DNA of 64,000 bases from Alphaproteobacteria bacterium (GTDB lineage Bacteria; Pseudomonadota; Alphaproteobacteria; Sphingomonadales; Sphingomonadaceae). This document shows positions 1 to 7,990 of this stretch, piece by piece; positions within the stretch are counted from its first letter, which is position 1; each line of letters begins with the position of its first letter. Position numbers and translations under genes: made by a program. The notes below the pieces were generated by a model. The model worked only from the letters and a program-made list of their open reading frames with translations. It did not search any database and was not told where the DNA came from. Location: NCBI GenBank assembly GCA_019239415.1, contig JAFAZW010000019.1, positions 1-64,000 of the forward strand. The letters are read 5' to 3'.

Positions 1-1004
1 GTGACGATGAAACGGCAGCGCACGAAGTCGACGTGCCGCCCGTCCCCGGTATCGGCGACCATGCCGCAGCCGAAAGTATTCGAGAATTCGCAATCCTCGA
101 ACCTGAGGTTGCGGATCGGCTTCGTCTCGGCCTCGATGTCGAACCCCGCCGCCGGCGCGCTCGCGAAGGCGACCTGGCCGGTATTGTTGAAGCTCGACTT
201 GCGAAAGAGCCAGTCCCGGCCGCCGATGAAGCTGCAGCCCTGCCGGGCATTGTAATCGCAATGCACGTCCTCGACCCGCCGCTCCAGGCCGGGGGCGAGC
301 GGCGCATCCGGGCTGTCGATCATCAGGCCGTCGAGGCCATGGTGATGCGAGCGTACCCGCTCGACCACCTGCGAGCCGCGATTGTCGCGCAGGAAGATGC
401 CCGCCGCGGCGATCTGGCGGCCGGTGTCGCCATAGGATCCTCCGAGCCGGAGCTTCGCGACATTGCCGTCGAGCTCGAGATCGGAGATGCGGATCGGCCC
501 GGCGCACCCGCCCGCATAGATCATATATTCGTAGGGCGTCGCCCGCGCGGTCTCGTTGATATAGGGCATGCGCGGCTGCATCGGCTCGCCGGTGACGGGG
601 TCGAAGGCGCCGTAGCGCAAGCCCGGCGCGCAACGCAGGGTCGCACCGTTGCCCTGGATGGTGAGCGGACCCTTGAGCTTCTCGAAGAACAGGATCGGCG
701 ACGGCGCATAGGCATAGCCGGATCCGGCCGGCATGCGCTGCTGGCTCCCGACCAGATAGGTGGTGCGCCGCAGTGCGATCGTGCCGGCGCCGAGGGCGTT
801 CACCGCCTTGGACAGCGCGAGGAAGGCGGCGGTGTCGTTGGTCGTGCCGTCGCCCTTGGCGCCGAATTGCTCCGGCGTCAGCGTGCGGAACTGCGCCCGC
901 GCGGTCGAGACCGGCACCGCGCCCGCGACGGCGGATCCGGCGACCGCGGCGAGCAGCTCCCGCCGCTTCCAGGGGCGTACGTCAGGCGGGGAGGTAGCCG
1001 GCAT
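1..1004 (-). CDS. Tat-exported right-handed beta-helix (pectate-lyase-like) protein, 3' end cut by window
   Basis: This is the last gene seen in the minus-strand polysaccharide operon, and its C-terminus lies beyond the left edge (at least 334 residues here). The start is an ATG inside the 3' end of the upstream RmlD-like gene, a 23-nt overlap. The N-terminus has a twin-arginine leader (KRRELLAAVAGSAVAGA, about residues 14-30) ending at an AxA-like site, so it is probably exported folded. The motif FGAKGDGTTNDTAAF follows directly and is typical of the N-terminus of the pectate-lyase-3/GH28-type beta-helix superfamily. Many short Gly/Asp/Asn-rich strands with alternating hydrophobics follow, as expected for beta-helix coils. 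By position it may cleave, trim or bind the exopolysaccharide made by its neighbours. The fold is fairly sure; the activity is inferred. Confidence 0.75.
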   Translation of the reverse strand, partial: MPATSPPDVRPWKRRELLAAVAGSAVAGAVPVSTARAQFRTLTPEQFGAKGDGTTNDTAAFLALSKAVNALGAGTIALRRTTYLVGSQQRMPAGSGYAYAPSPILFFEKLKGPLTIQGNGATLRCAPGLRYGAFDPVTGEPMQPRMPYINETARATPYEYMIYAGGCAGPIRISDLELDGNVAKLRLGGSYGDTGRQIAAAGIFLRDNRGSQVVERVRSHHHGLDGLMIDSPDAPLAPGLERRVEDVHCDYNARQGCSFIGGRDWLFRKSSFNNTGQVAFASAPAAGFDIEAETKPIRNLRFEDCEFSNTFGCGMVADTGDGRHVDFVRCRFIV

Positions 1005-1893
1005 AATATTCCGCCAGATACTCGTCGAGGCAGGTCCGCCAATCGCGCATGACGTTGAGGCCCCTGAGGTCGAGCTTCCTGGTGATCAGCCGCTCCGAAG
1101 GCGGCCGCGGCGAGAAATATTCCGCCGCGAAATAATCCGAGGTGACCGGCGTGATCGTCACCGCCTCCGCCAGCCCCAGGGTACCGACGAGATATTCGGC
1201 CACTTCGAGGCGGCTGGTGACGCCGGAGCAGACCATGTTGTAGATGCCCCAGACTTCCTTCTCGAGCAGCAAGGCGACGTTGCGGGCGAAGTCGCGGGTG
1301 TAGGTGGGCGTGCCGAGCTTGTCGTCGACGACGAACAGCTCCTTCCGCCCCTCCTTGAGCTGCTTCATCAGCTTCTGGATGAACTTCTTGTCCTTGCGCG
1401 GGCCCGCGCCCATCATCCAGCCGGCGCGGCAGACGAGGTGGCGGCGGACGTTCTGCGCGACGAACCTCTCGCCCATATACTTGCTGCGGGCATAATGGCC
1501 GAGCGGGTTCGGCTCGTCCCAGTCGTCATACGTTTCCTGGCGGCCGTCGAAGATGCCGGCGGTGCTGATGTAGAGGAGCGGGATGTCCAGCGCGTTGGCG
1601 ATATGGACGGCGTTCTCCACCGCCAGCGTGTTGGTCGCGTAGGCGTCGTCGGGATGCTCGTCGCAATATTCGAGGCTGGTGTGGGCGCCGAGGTGGAAGA
1701 GATAGTCCGGCCGGAAGCCGGCGACGTCGGCGCGATAGGCGTCGAAATCCCGGAAATCGAGGTACGAAAGCCAATCCTCGTTGACGTCGATGTCGGTGCA
1801 GCGCAGCTCCGCCGTCTCGCCGAACACCCGGTGGAAGGCCTCCCCGAGCATGCCGCCGCAGCCGGCGATATAGATCCTGCGTCTGTCGTTCAT
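982..1893 (-). CDS. RmlD-like NAD(P)-dependent sugar-nucleotide reductase (SDR)
   Basis: The 303-residue protein is an extended short-chain dehydrogenase. It has an N-terminal Rossmann motif (IAGCGGMLGEAF, residues about 8-19), a DxD-like acidic residue after beta-2, and the catalytic YxxxK as YARSKYMGE. It most resembles dTDP-4-dehydrorhamnose reductase (RmlD) and sugar-nucleotide epimerase/reductase relatives, which make activated deoxysugars for surface glycans. The ATG start overlaps the stop of the upstream glycosyltransferase as ATGA. A longer in-frame extension upstream would run over that gene and was rejected. No rmlA, rmlB or rmlC lies nearby, so the actual nucleotide-sugar substrate is open. 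Confidence 0.8.
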   Translation of the reverse strand: MNDRRRIYIAGCGGMLGEAFHRVFGETAELRCTDIDVNEDWLSYLDFRDFDAYRADVAGFRPDYLFHLGAHTSLEYCDEHPDDAYATNTLAVENAVHIANALDIPLLYISTAGIFDGRQETYDDWDEPNPLGHYARSKYMGERFVAQNVRRHLVCRAGWMMGAGPRKDKKFIQKLMKQLKEGRKELFVVDDKLGTPTYTRDFARNVALLLEKEVWGIYNMVCSGVTSRLEVAEYLVGTLGLAEAVTITPVTSDYFAAEYFSPRPPSERLITRKLDLRGLNVMRDWRTCLDEYLAEYYAGYLPA

Positions 1894-3002
1894 ATCCCTT
1901 GATGTCCCAAAGCTTCCGCCAGCACCCGGCGGTATTCGGCTGCTACGGCCTTGACGGAGTAGTTGGCAACCGCGTCGCGCCGCGCCTGCTCGCCGAGGCG
2001 GCGGCGGAGCGCGGGCTCTCGCACCAGCCGCTCCAGCGCATCGACCCACTCGTCCTCGGTCTGCACCAGCAGCCCATTCTCTTCGTGGCGGATCAGCCGC
2101 GGCGTGGTGCCGACGTTCGTCGCCACGGTCGGCAGCGCGAAGGCCATGTACTGGATGGCCTTGAGCCCGCTCTTGCCGATCACCCAGTCGTCGAAGGGCA
2201 GCGGGTAGACGCCGATGTCGAGGGTCTGGAGATCCTCGACCTCCCGCTCCGCGCTCCAGCGCACCACCTCGAGGTCGACGCCGTCGAGCGACCAGTCGAA
2301 ATTGCCGATCACCTTCAGCCGGAAGTCGACCCGCTGCGCCAGCCGCTGGAAGACCGGGCGGAGCAGGTCGAGATAGGCGCTGGTACTGAACGTGCCGGTC
2401 CAGCCGATCGTGACGGCGCGGCTGTTGTCGTAGGGCGTCGCCGGCAGGAACCGGTCGGTGTCGACCGACGATGAGATGTAGGTGCAGGCGTGCCGCACGT
2501 TGAGCGGCCGGCAGCGCTCGGCCAGTTGCGGCGAGCTGGCGATCACATGGTCGGCGGTCCGCACCAGGTAGCGCGGCTTGCCGCTGCCCTTGAGGAAGCG
2601 GAGCAGGGGATTCGGATGACGGCCCGCGCTGCCATGGCCGGCGATGACATTGTCCTCGAGATCGTAGACCAGTCGCCGGGCCAGGCGCCGCACGAGCCGC
2701 TCGAAGAAGCTGGTGCCGATCGGCGTCACGTTCATGTGCAGGTAGACAAGGTCATAGCGCGCCACGCGGAACAGGTCGCGCAGCCGCCGGACGTACCCCT
2801 TGGCCACGCCCAGCGCCTTGCGGGCGTAAAAGCCCTTCTCATACAGCCGCGTCCACAGCGCCATGTCCATGAACGGCGCGACGTCGATGTCGAACCCGGC
2901 GGCGCGCCAGTCGTCGAAATATTGCTCATATTTGAGCCGCTGCCCCGCCGCCACGCCTTGCGGGAAAGGGCAGATCACCAGGATGCGACGGCGGTCGGTC
3001 AC
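1890..3002 (-). CDS. GT4-family glycosyltransferase
   Basis: A 370-residue GT-B glycosyltransferase. The N-terminus (RRILVICPFPQGVAAGQRLK) fits the first Rossmann strand and acceptor loop. The central GWTGTFSTSAYLDLL segment fits the start of the donor-binding domain. KSGLKAIQYMAFALPTVAT sits where the nucleotide-sugar-binding motif of GT4 enzymes lies, but without a clear EX7E pair. It presumably adds one sugar to the undecaprenyl-linked repeat unit on the cytoplasmic face. It overlaps both neighbours by 4 nt (ATGA), so translation is probably coupled. Donor and acceptor cannot be read from sequence. Confidence 0.8.
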   Translation of the reverse strand: MTDRRRILVICPFPQGVAAGQRLKYEQYFDDWRAAGFDIDVAPFMDMALWTRLYEKGFYARKALGVAKGYVRRLRDLFRVARYDLVYLHMNVTPIGTSFFERLVRRLARRLVYDLEDNVIAGHGSAGRHPNPLLRFLKGSGKPRYLVRTADHVIASSPQLAERCRPLNVRHACTYISSSVDTDRFLPATPYDNSRAVTIGWTGTFSTSAYLDLLRPVFQRLAQRVDFRLKVIGNFDWSLDGVDLEVVRWSAEREVEDLQTLDIGVYPLPFDDWVIGKSGLKAIQYMAFALPTVATNVGTTPRLIRHEENGLLVQTEDEWVDALERLVREPALRRRLGEQARRDAVANYSVKAVAAEYRRVLAEALGHQGI

Positions 3003-4204
3003 GGCGCGGCCCCGACCCCGCAGAGGCGGCGATAGAGGCCGGCATAACGCGAGACGCCGTCTTCGAGCGAGAAGAGACGCCGGGCCGCGGCGACGCAGCG
3101 CTCCCGGATGCCGGGCTCACCGACGAGCGCGAGGAGCCTCGCCGCGGCGGTGCGCCGCGCCTCGTCGGTAAAGCCGTCGAGCATCACCCCGACGCGCTCG
3201 GCTTCGACCACATCGACGTCGCCGATGCCGGCATTGACGAGGCACGGCACGCCGCAGCCGAGATATTCGGCGATCTTGGTGGGCGCGCAGGCGAGCTGCG
3301 AGAAGGCCGGCTTGCGCACCGCAGCGGCCGCGCTCATCCGTGACACCAGAGCCGGCACGTCGCGGTGCTCGGCCGCGACCAGCTCGACCCGGCTCGCGTC
3401 GATGCCGGATGCGGCGAGCCGGGTGCGGATATGCTCGTGCTCGTTGCGGTTGACGATGAGCAGGCGCGCGTCCGGCACGCGCTCGGCGAGGAGGCGATAG
3501 ACGGCGAACACCTCGTCGATCAGCGACCATGTCGTCGCGGCGCCGACGAAGCCGAAGGTAAAGGGCGCGGCTCCCCAGTCGCCCGCCGGGACGAAGCGGT
3601 CGAGATCCGCGCAGGTCGGAATGACGACGATCGGCGTCTCCCGCCCTGCCATGTAGGGGAAGGCGCGAATGGCCCGCTGGGACGCGTGCGTCAGCGTCAC
3701 CACCGCATCGGCGGCGAGGAGGTAGCGCCGCTCCATCCGCTTGGCGAAGCGATAGAGGCCGCCGTCCGGCGGCCAGATGCCCGCGTCGACCCGCTCGTCG
3801 GCCCAGAAGCCGCGCATGTCGAAGAGGAATTTCGCGCGCGTCAGGCGGCGGACCGCCAACGCGATCATCGCCGCCACATAGCTTCGCGCGTGGACGATGC
3901 GGACGCGGTGGCGCCACGCCTGCCACAAGGCGACGAGGGTGCCCACGGCGATGTCGTAGGCGGTGGCGGGCGCGCTCGGGCGCTTGTGGTAGCGCAGGGG
4001 GATCCAGGCGATGCCGGCGGCGCCGATCCGCGCCTCCACCGCCGAGCGTTTCGCGGGCGAGTCCCAATCGCCTTTCTTCTCGAAGCTGATCAGGCGGATC
4101 GCATAGTCGGCCGCCAGGTGCTCGAGATACGCGAGCACCTGCGACTGGCCGAGCGGCTCCAGCATGCCGTCATAGCTGATGTAGAGGATCGTCGGACGTG
4201 GCAC
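2999..4204 (-). CDS. GT4-family glycosyltransferase
   Basis: A 401-residue GT-B glycosyltransferase. The N-terminal ILYISYDGMLEPLGQSQVL is a characteristic opening of GT4 enzymes in bacterial exopolysaccharide clusters, with a QSQ in the first Gly-rich loop. The C-terminal half has FTFGFVGAATTWSLIDE (donor-domain start) and KIAEYLGCGVPCLVNAG, the conserved nucleotide-binding segment. It is separated by about 70 nt from the EpsG-like gene upstream and overlaps the next glycosyltransferase by 4 nt. It is probably the second of three sugar-adding steps encoded here. The sugar specificity is unknown. Confidence 0.8.
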   Translation of the reverse strand: MPRPTILYISYDGMLEPLGQSQVLAYLEHLAADYAIRLISFEKKGDWDSPAKRSAVEARIGAAGIAWIPLRYHKRPSAPATAYDIAVGTLVALWQAWRHRVRIVHARSYVAAMIALAVRRLTRAKFLFDMRGFWADERVDAGIWPPDGGLYRFAKRMERRYLLAADAVVTLTHASQRAIRAFPYMAGRETPIVVIPTCADLDRFVPAGDWGAAPFTFGFVGAATTWSLIDEVFAVYRLLAERVPDARLLIVNRNEHEHIRTRLAASGIDASRVELVAAEHRDVPALVSRMSAAAAVRKPAFSQLACAPTKIAEYLGCGVPCLVNAGIGDVDVVEAERVGVMLDGFTDEARRTAAARLLALVGEPGIRERCVAAARRLFSLEDGVSRYAGLYRRLCGVGAAP

Positions 4205-4273
4205 GGAGAGCTCGGGATCCGGCTCAGTGCACGCGGTGCGGGAGCGAGGAACGGGGCGGCATCGATCCTCCGT

Positions 4274-5383
4274 TCACTGCCCGGGCGCGGCGTTGGACCG
4301 CGAGCCGAGGATCGACTTGTCGGCGGTCGGATAGAATTTGTAGGGAAGCCAGGCATTGGCATTCACCGCATAATTCAACCAAACATATTGGATCGCCGCC
4401 GAATAGGCGATGATCAGCACCGTGAGCCCGGCATTCTCCCGCGCCTTGGCGCCAAGGACGAGCGGCACGCGGCCGAGGACGAACATCTGCAGGGGGATGA
4501 TGTAGAGGGCCAGTCGGTCGACGGCCGTGGTCGAGCTCGTCACCAGCAGCGCGCCGAGGCAGGCGAGGGCGGCATAGGAGAAGTTGCGCCACAGCCGGCG
4601 CTCCTGCTCGTTGGTCGTGAACCGTCGCGCCATGATGAGGTAGAGGATCGCCGGCGGGATGTTCATCGCGACGCGGACGCCGGCGCCCTGCGACGCATAG
4701 TCGGTCTGGACGTAGTTGATGAGCAGCCGGTCGACCGAGGCCTGGACGAAGGCATAATAGAGCGCGAGCGCCGACACGATGACGATCAGGATGGTGACGC
4801 CGCGATTGTGGGTGACCGAGAGCGCGACGAATGGCAGAACGACCACCGCCGATTTGTGGAACGCCGTCGCGACGGCGAGGTGGATGAGGAAGCGCAGCAT
4901 CCCGCGCTCCGATCCAAGCCCCGCGATGCCGGCGAGGATTAGGCCGATGGCGACGGCCTGGCGCGTATAGCCCATTGCCACCACGATCACGAGGTAGGGG
5001 GTCGAGACGACGAGCACCGTCCACGGATTGGGCTGCCGGCGGGCGAACTTGACGAGACCCCAGACGAACACGCCGGCCGCGGCGAGGTTGACGGCCCACA
5101 CGCCGAGGCCGAGGCGCCCCAGCGTCCAGTTCATCAGGCTGTAGCCGGGATCCGAATTCTGGTTCCAGACGCCTTCCCAGAAGCTGCTCTCGGTGATCGC
5201 CTGGAGGATGAGGACATACTGACCCCAGTCCGCGCCCACCTGGTAGCGGAGCCCGACCATCAGCCAGATGATCAGCGCGCCGAACAGGAGCAGGATGCCG
5301 CCTTGGGTCGGCTTGCGGGGGTCGAAGCGATATTGCAGGGCGCCCACTGCGGAAGTCGCGAAGAGGAGCCAGTAGGGGAACAC
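4274..5383 (-). CDS. EpsG-family polysaccharide polymerase (integral membrane)
   Basis: A 369-residue polytopic membrane protein with about ten hydrophobic segments. The N-terminal GLRYQVGADWGQYVLIL matches the conserved RYxVGxDY-like motif of the EpsG family, Wzy-like proteins thought to polymerise repeat units at the periplasmic face. A second conserved block (AMGYTRQAVAIGLILAG) matches the family's R-Q-x3-I loop. The size agrees with EpsG proteins. It lies at the head of the 4274-1 run and is divergent from the plus-strand glycosyltransferase. A separate O-antigen-ligase-type protein in the same locus (6617-7990) means two polymerase/ligase candidates coexist. Confidence 0.8.
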   Translation of the reverse strand: MFPYWLLFATSAVGALQYRFDPRKPTQGGILLLFGALIIWLMVGLRYQVGADWGQYVLILQAITESSFWEGVWNQNSDPGYSLMNWTLGRLGLGVWAVNLAAAGVFVWGLVKFARRQPNPWTVLVVSTPYLVIVVAMGYTRQAVAIGLILAGIAGLGSERGMLRFLIHLAVATAFHKSAVVVLPFVALSVTHNRGVTILIVIVSALALYYAFVQASVDRLLINYVQTDYASQGAGVRVAMNIPPAILYLIMARRFTTNEQERRLWRNFSYAALACLGALLVTSSTTAVDRLALYIIPLQMFVLGRVPLVLGAKARENAGLTVLIIAYSAAIQYVWLNYAVNANAWLPYKFYPTADKSILGSRSNAAPGQ

Positions 5384-5422
5384 GACGTAAGACCTTCGCG
5401 ACAGGGGGGATGCGGCGCCAGA

Positions 5423-5450
5423 TGGACGGCAACGGCCGCAGCGCTATAGA
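5423..5450 (+). promoter_or_regulatory. Possible sigma-70 promoter for the plus-strand glycosyltransferase
   Basis: TGGACG and TATAGA are separated by 16 nt in the 121-bp divergent space between the EpsG-like gene and the plus-strand glycosyltransferase. The -10 is good and the -35 is one base off TTGACG. Prediction only. Confidence 0.35.
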
Positions 5451-5504
5451 GCCTCCCAGCGCCGCTCGTCCAGACGTGCGCCCGTCCGTTCCGGTGCCAA
5501 GGCC

Positions 5505-6635
5505 ATGTCGGCAAGGAAGATTGTGATCTCGATCAACGCCGCGTGGAACGTGGTCAACTTCCGCGCCCGGCTGGTCCGCGGCCTCGTCGCGGCCGGCTAT
5601 GAGGTGATCGCGGTCGCGCCGCCGGACGAGCATGTCGAACGGTTGCGGGCGCTCGGCATCGACTACGTGCCCATCGCCATGGACAAGCAGGGCGTATCGC
5701 CGCTGCGCGACCTCGGACTCTTCTGGTCCTACTGGCGAATCCTGCGGCGGCTCGGGGCGGGCGTGTTCCTCGGCTACACGGCCAAGCCCAACATCTACGG
5801 CTCGCTCGCCGCGCGGGCCGCCGGCATGGAGGTGATCAACAACGTCTCGGGGCTCGGCACCGCGTTCATCCGCGGCGGCTGGCTGCGCCGGGTCGTGGAA
5901 ACGCTCTACCGTCTCGCCTTCCGCGCCTCCGCGACGATCTTCTTCCAGAATGCGGACGACCGGGCGCTCTTTCTCTCCCGCCGCATCGTGGGCCCCGAAC
6001 GGGCGCGGCTGCTGCCGGGCTCCGGCATCGACCTCGCGCATTTTCAGCCCGCGCCGCCGCCGACGGGAAGCGGGCCGTTTCGGTTCCTGCTGGTGGCGCG
6101 GATGCTGCGCGACAAGGGCGTGCTCGAATATGTCGAGGCGGCGCGCAGACTGCGGCCGCGCTGGCCGGATGTCCGGTTCCAGCTGCTCGGCCCGGTCGAC
6201 GCGGCGAACCGGACGGCGATCTCCCGGGCGATGGTCGAAGAGTGGGTGCGCGAGGGAAGCGTCGAGTGGCTCGGCGCGGTGGACGACGTCCGCCCACTGC
6301 TGGCGGCGGCGGACTGCGTCGTGCTGCCTTCCTATCGCGAGGGGCTGCCGCGCACTTTGCTCGAAGCGGCGGCGACGGCGCGGCCGCTCATTGCCACCGA
6401 CGTGCCCGGCTGCCGGGACATCGTGCGCGACGGCGTCAACGGCCTGCTCTGCGCGGTCGCCGATGCCGGATCCCTGGCCGCCGCGATGGAACGGATGCTC
6501 GAGGCGGGTCCGGACCAGCGCGCCGCCTGGGGCGCGTCGGCCCGCGCCATCGCCGAGGCCGAATATTCGGACGAGGTCGTCCTCGCCCGCTACCTCGCCG
6601 CGATCGAGGAGGCGCTTCAGTCGGCGGAAAGGTGA
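5505..6635 (+). CDS. GT4 glycosyltransferase of the PglA-like type
   Basis: A 376-residue GT-B enzyme and the only plus-strand member of the exopolysaccharide locus. The N-terminus (ISINAAWNVVNFRARLV) and the internal GYTAKPNIYGSLAAR and NNVSGLGTAFI blocks are characteristic of PglA-like enzymes, which add an N-acetylhexosamine to an undecaprenyl-diphosphate-linked sugar. The donor domain begins at FRFLLVARMLRDKGVLEY. The EX7E signature is visible in SYREGLPRTLLEAAATA (about residue 275). It may act early in repeat-unit assembly. Its 3' end overlaps the convergent ligase-like gene by 19 nt. The exact sugar is inferred from similarity only. Confidence 0.82.
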   Translation: MSARKIVISINAAWNVVNFRARLVRGLVAAGYEVIAVAPPDEHVERLRALGIDYVPIAMDKQGVSPLRDLGLFWSYWRILRRLGAGVFLGYTAKPNIYGSLAARAAGMEVINNVSGLGTAFIRGGWLRRVVETLYRLAFRASATIFFQNADDRALFLSRRIVGPERARLLPGSGIDLAHFQPAPPPTGSGPFRFLLVARMLRDKGVLEYVEAARRLRPRWPDVRFQLLGPVDAANRTAISRAMVEEWVREGSVEWLGAVDDVRPLLAAADCVVLPSYREGLPRTLLEAAATARPLIATDVPGCRDIVRDGVNGLLCAVADAGSLAAAMERMLEAGPDQRAAWGASARAIAEAEYSDEVVLARYLAAIEEALQSAER

Positions 6636-7990
6636 CGCGCGGCCGATGTCCCGTCGCGCCGCGTCCGCGCCTGCACCTTGGCGCGCGGGTCGGCGATGAG
6701 GCCGCAGCACATGGCGAACACCGCGCCGAGCGCGGCCGTGCGCAGCGGATAGTCGACCATCGAATGGGCGAGCATCGCGCCGATCGCGATCGTCGCCGCG
6801 CGCGCGAACGGATCGCCCTCCTCGCGGGTCCACAGGACGAAGGTCCGCCGCAGCCACCACAGGACGAAGGCGAGCACCAGGAGCAGCCCGGGGAGGCCCG
6901 TCTCCAGCGCCAGCTCGAGATAGTCGCCATGGGCGTGGTTCATGAAGAAGCGGCCGACGGCGGCGGGGCTCTCATGCTCGCGATAGACCTGCTGGAAGGT
7001 GCCGATGCCGCTGCCGAAGGGGAGATATTCGCGGGCGGCGCGGGCGGTGATCGCGAAGCTGGTCCGGCGGGAATCCTCGCTGGTGTGCGACCGCTCCCCG
7101 GTGAGGTTGTTGTTGAACGGCGCGGCGAAGGCGCCGGCCACCGACGCCGCCAGCAGCACAGCGAGCAGCGCCGCGCTCCACGCCGGCACCCGCCGCTTGC
7201 GGGACAGCACGAGCAGGATGCTGGCCGCGGTGACCGGCACGGCGAGGCCGGCCCCCGCGATCGACGTCGCGCCGGCGAGGCCGACGACGATCACGGCGCC
7301 GGTGCCGGCGAGCACCACGAGCAGGCCCGACGACTTCTTGAGCGACCGGCCCTTGTTCAGCGCGTTGAGGTGGAGCGCGGCGAGGAAGGGCAGCGTGACC
7401 AGCAGCAGGGTCGCCAGGTGGTTGGCATTCGCGAAGAAGCCGGTCATCGCGCCGGTGTTGGTGATCTGGTAGAAATAGGCGCTGCCATTCTCGCCGCCGG
7501 CGAGCTGCAGCGCGCCGATCGCCACCGATACGATCGTCACGCCGGCCAGCACCCAGGCGAGCCAGCTCGACCGGTAGGCGCCGAGGATGACGATACCCGC
7601 GAGCACCGCCGCGGCCGGCAGCAGCCACAGCGCCGAACCGATCGTCTTGTACGGCTCGAGCGACAGCGGCAGCCACGGCAGGGGCAGGCCGAGCAGGCGG
7701 AAGCCGTCCGCGACCGGAACCCGGCCGGGGAGGTGCGTCCACAGCGCGGGCGGCAGCGGCACGAGCTGGACGGCGAACAGGAGCAGGACGAGCGAGGCAA
7801 GGCCCAGCGCCTGGCGCGACGCGCCGGACAGCGGCGTCGCCCGCCGGCTCGCCGCGGCGACGAACAGCAGCACGAGCGCGGCGAGCTCAAGGCTGAGGTT
7901 GGCCCACCAGCCGGCGGCGCTGGCACCGCCGAGCAGCAGGCAGAGCAGCAGGAAGGCGGGAACGAAGGCGAGGCGGAGGCGGTGGGTCAT
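6617..7990 (-). CDS. O-antigen ligase/polymerase-like (Wzy_C) membrane protein
   Basis: The 457-residue protein has about eleven transmembrane segments and a long periplasmic loop holding SRRTSFAITARAAREYLP and FGSGIGTFQQVYREHES. It carries the family's catalytic-loop landmark as MNHAHGDYLELALETGLPG. This is the O-antigen ligase/Wzy_C superfamily, which either polymerises lipid-linked repeats or transfers the chain to an acceptor. In sphingomonad exopolysaccharide operons such a gene commonly sits beside the Wzc-like kinase. The start ATG overlaps the stop of the upstream gene by 4 nt. It could be the polymerase, a ligase, or an O-glycosylation ligase; sequence alone does not decide. Confidence 0.8.
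   Translation of the reverse strand: MTHRLRLAFVPAFLLLCLLLGGASAAGWWANLSLELAALVLLFVAAASRRATPLSGASRQALGLASLVLLLFAVQLVPLPPALWTHLPGRVPVADGFRLLGLPLPWLPLSLEPYKTIGSALWLLPAAAVLAGIVILGAYRSSWLAWVLAGVTIVSVAIGALQLAGGENGSAYFYQITNTGAMTGFFANANHLATLLLVTLPFLAALHLNALNKGRSLKKSSGLLVVLAGTGAVIVVGLAGATSIAGAGLAVPVTAASILLVLSRKRRVPAWSAALLAVLLAASVAGAFAAPFNNNLTGERSHTSEDSRRTSFAITARAAREYLPFGSGIGTFQQVYREHESPAAVGRFFMNHAHGDYLELALETGLPGLLLVLAFVLWWLRRTFVLWTREEGDPFARAATIAIGAMLAHSMVDYPLRTAALGAVFAMCCGLIADPRAKVQARTRRDGTSAARHLSAD

Noticed and set aside
4224-6860. An 878-codon minus-strand open frame across the glycosyltransferase cluster
   Set aside because: Shadow of the EpsG and PglA-like genes in other frames, with no recognisable domain.
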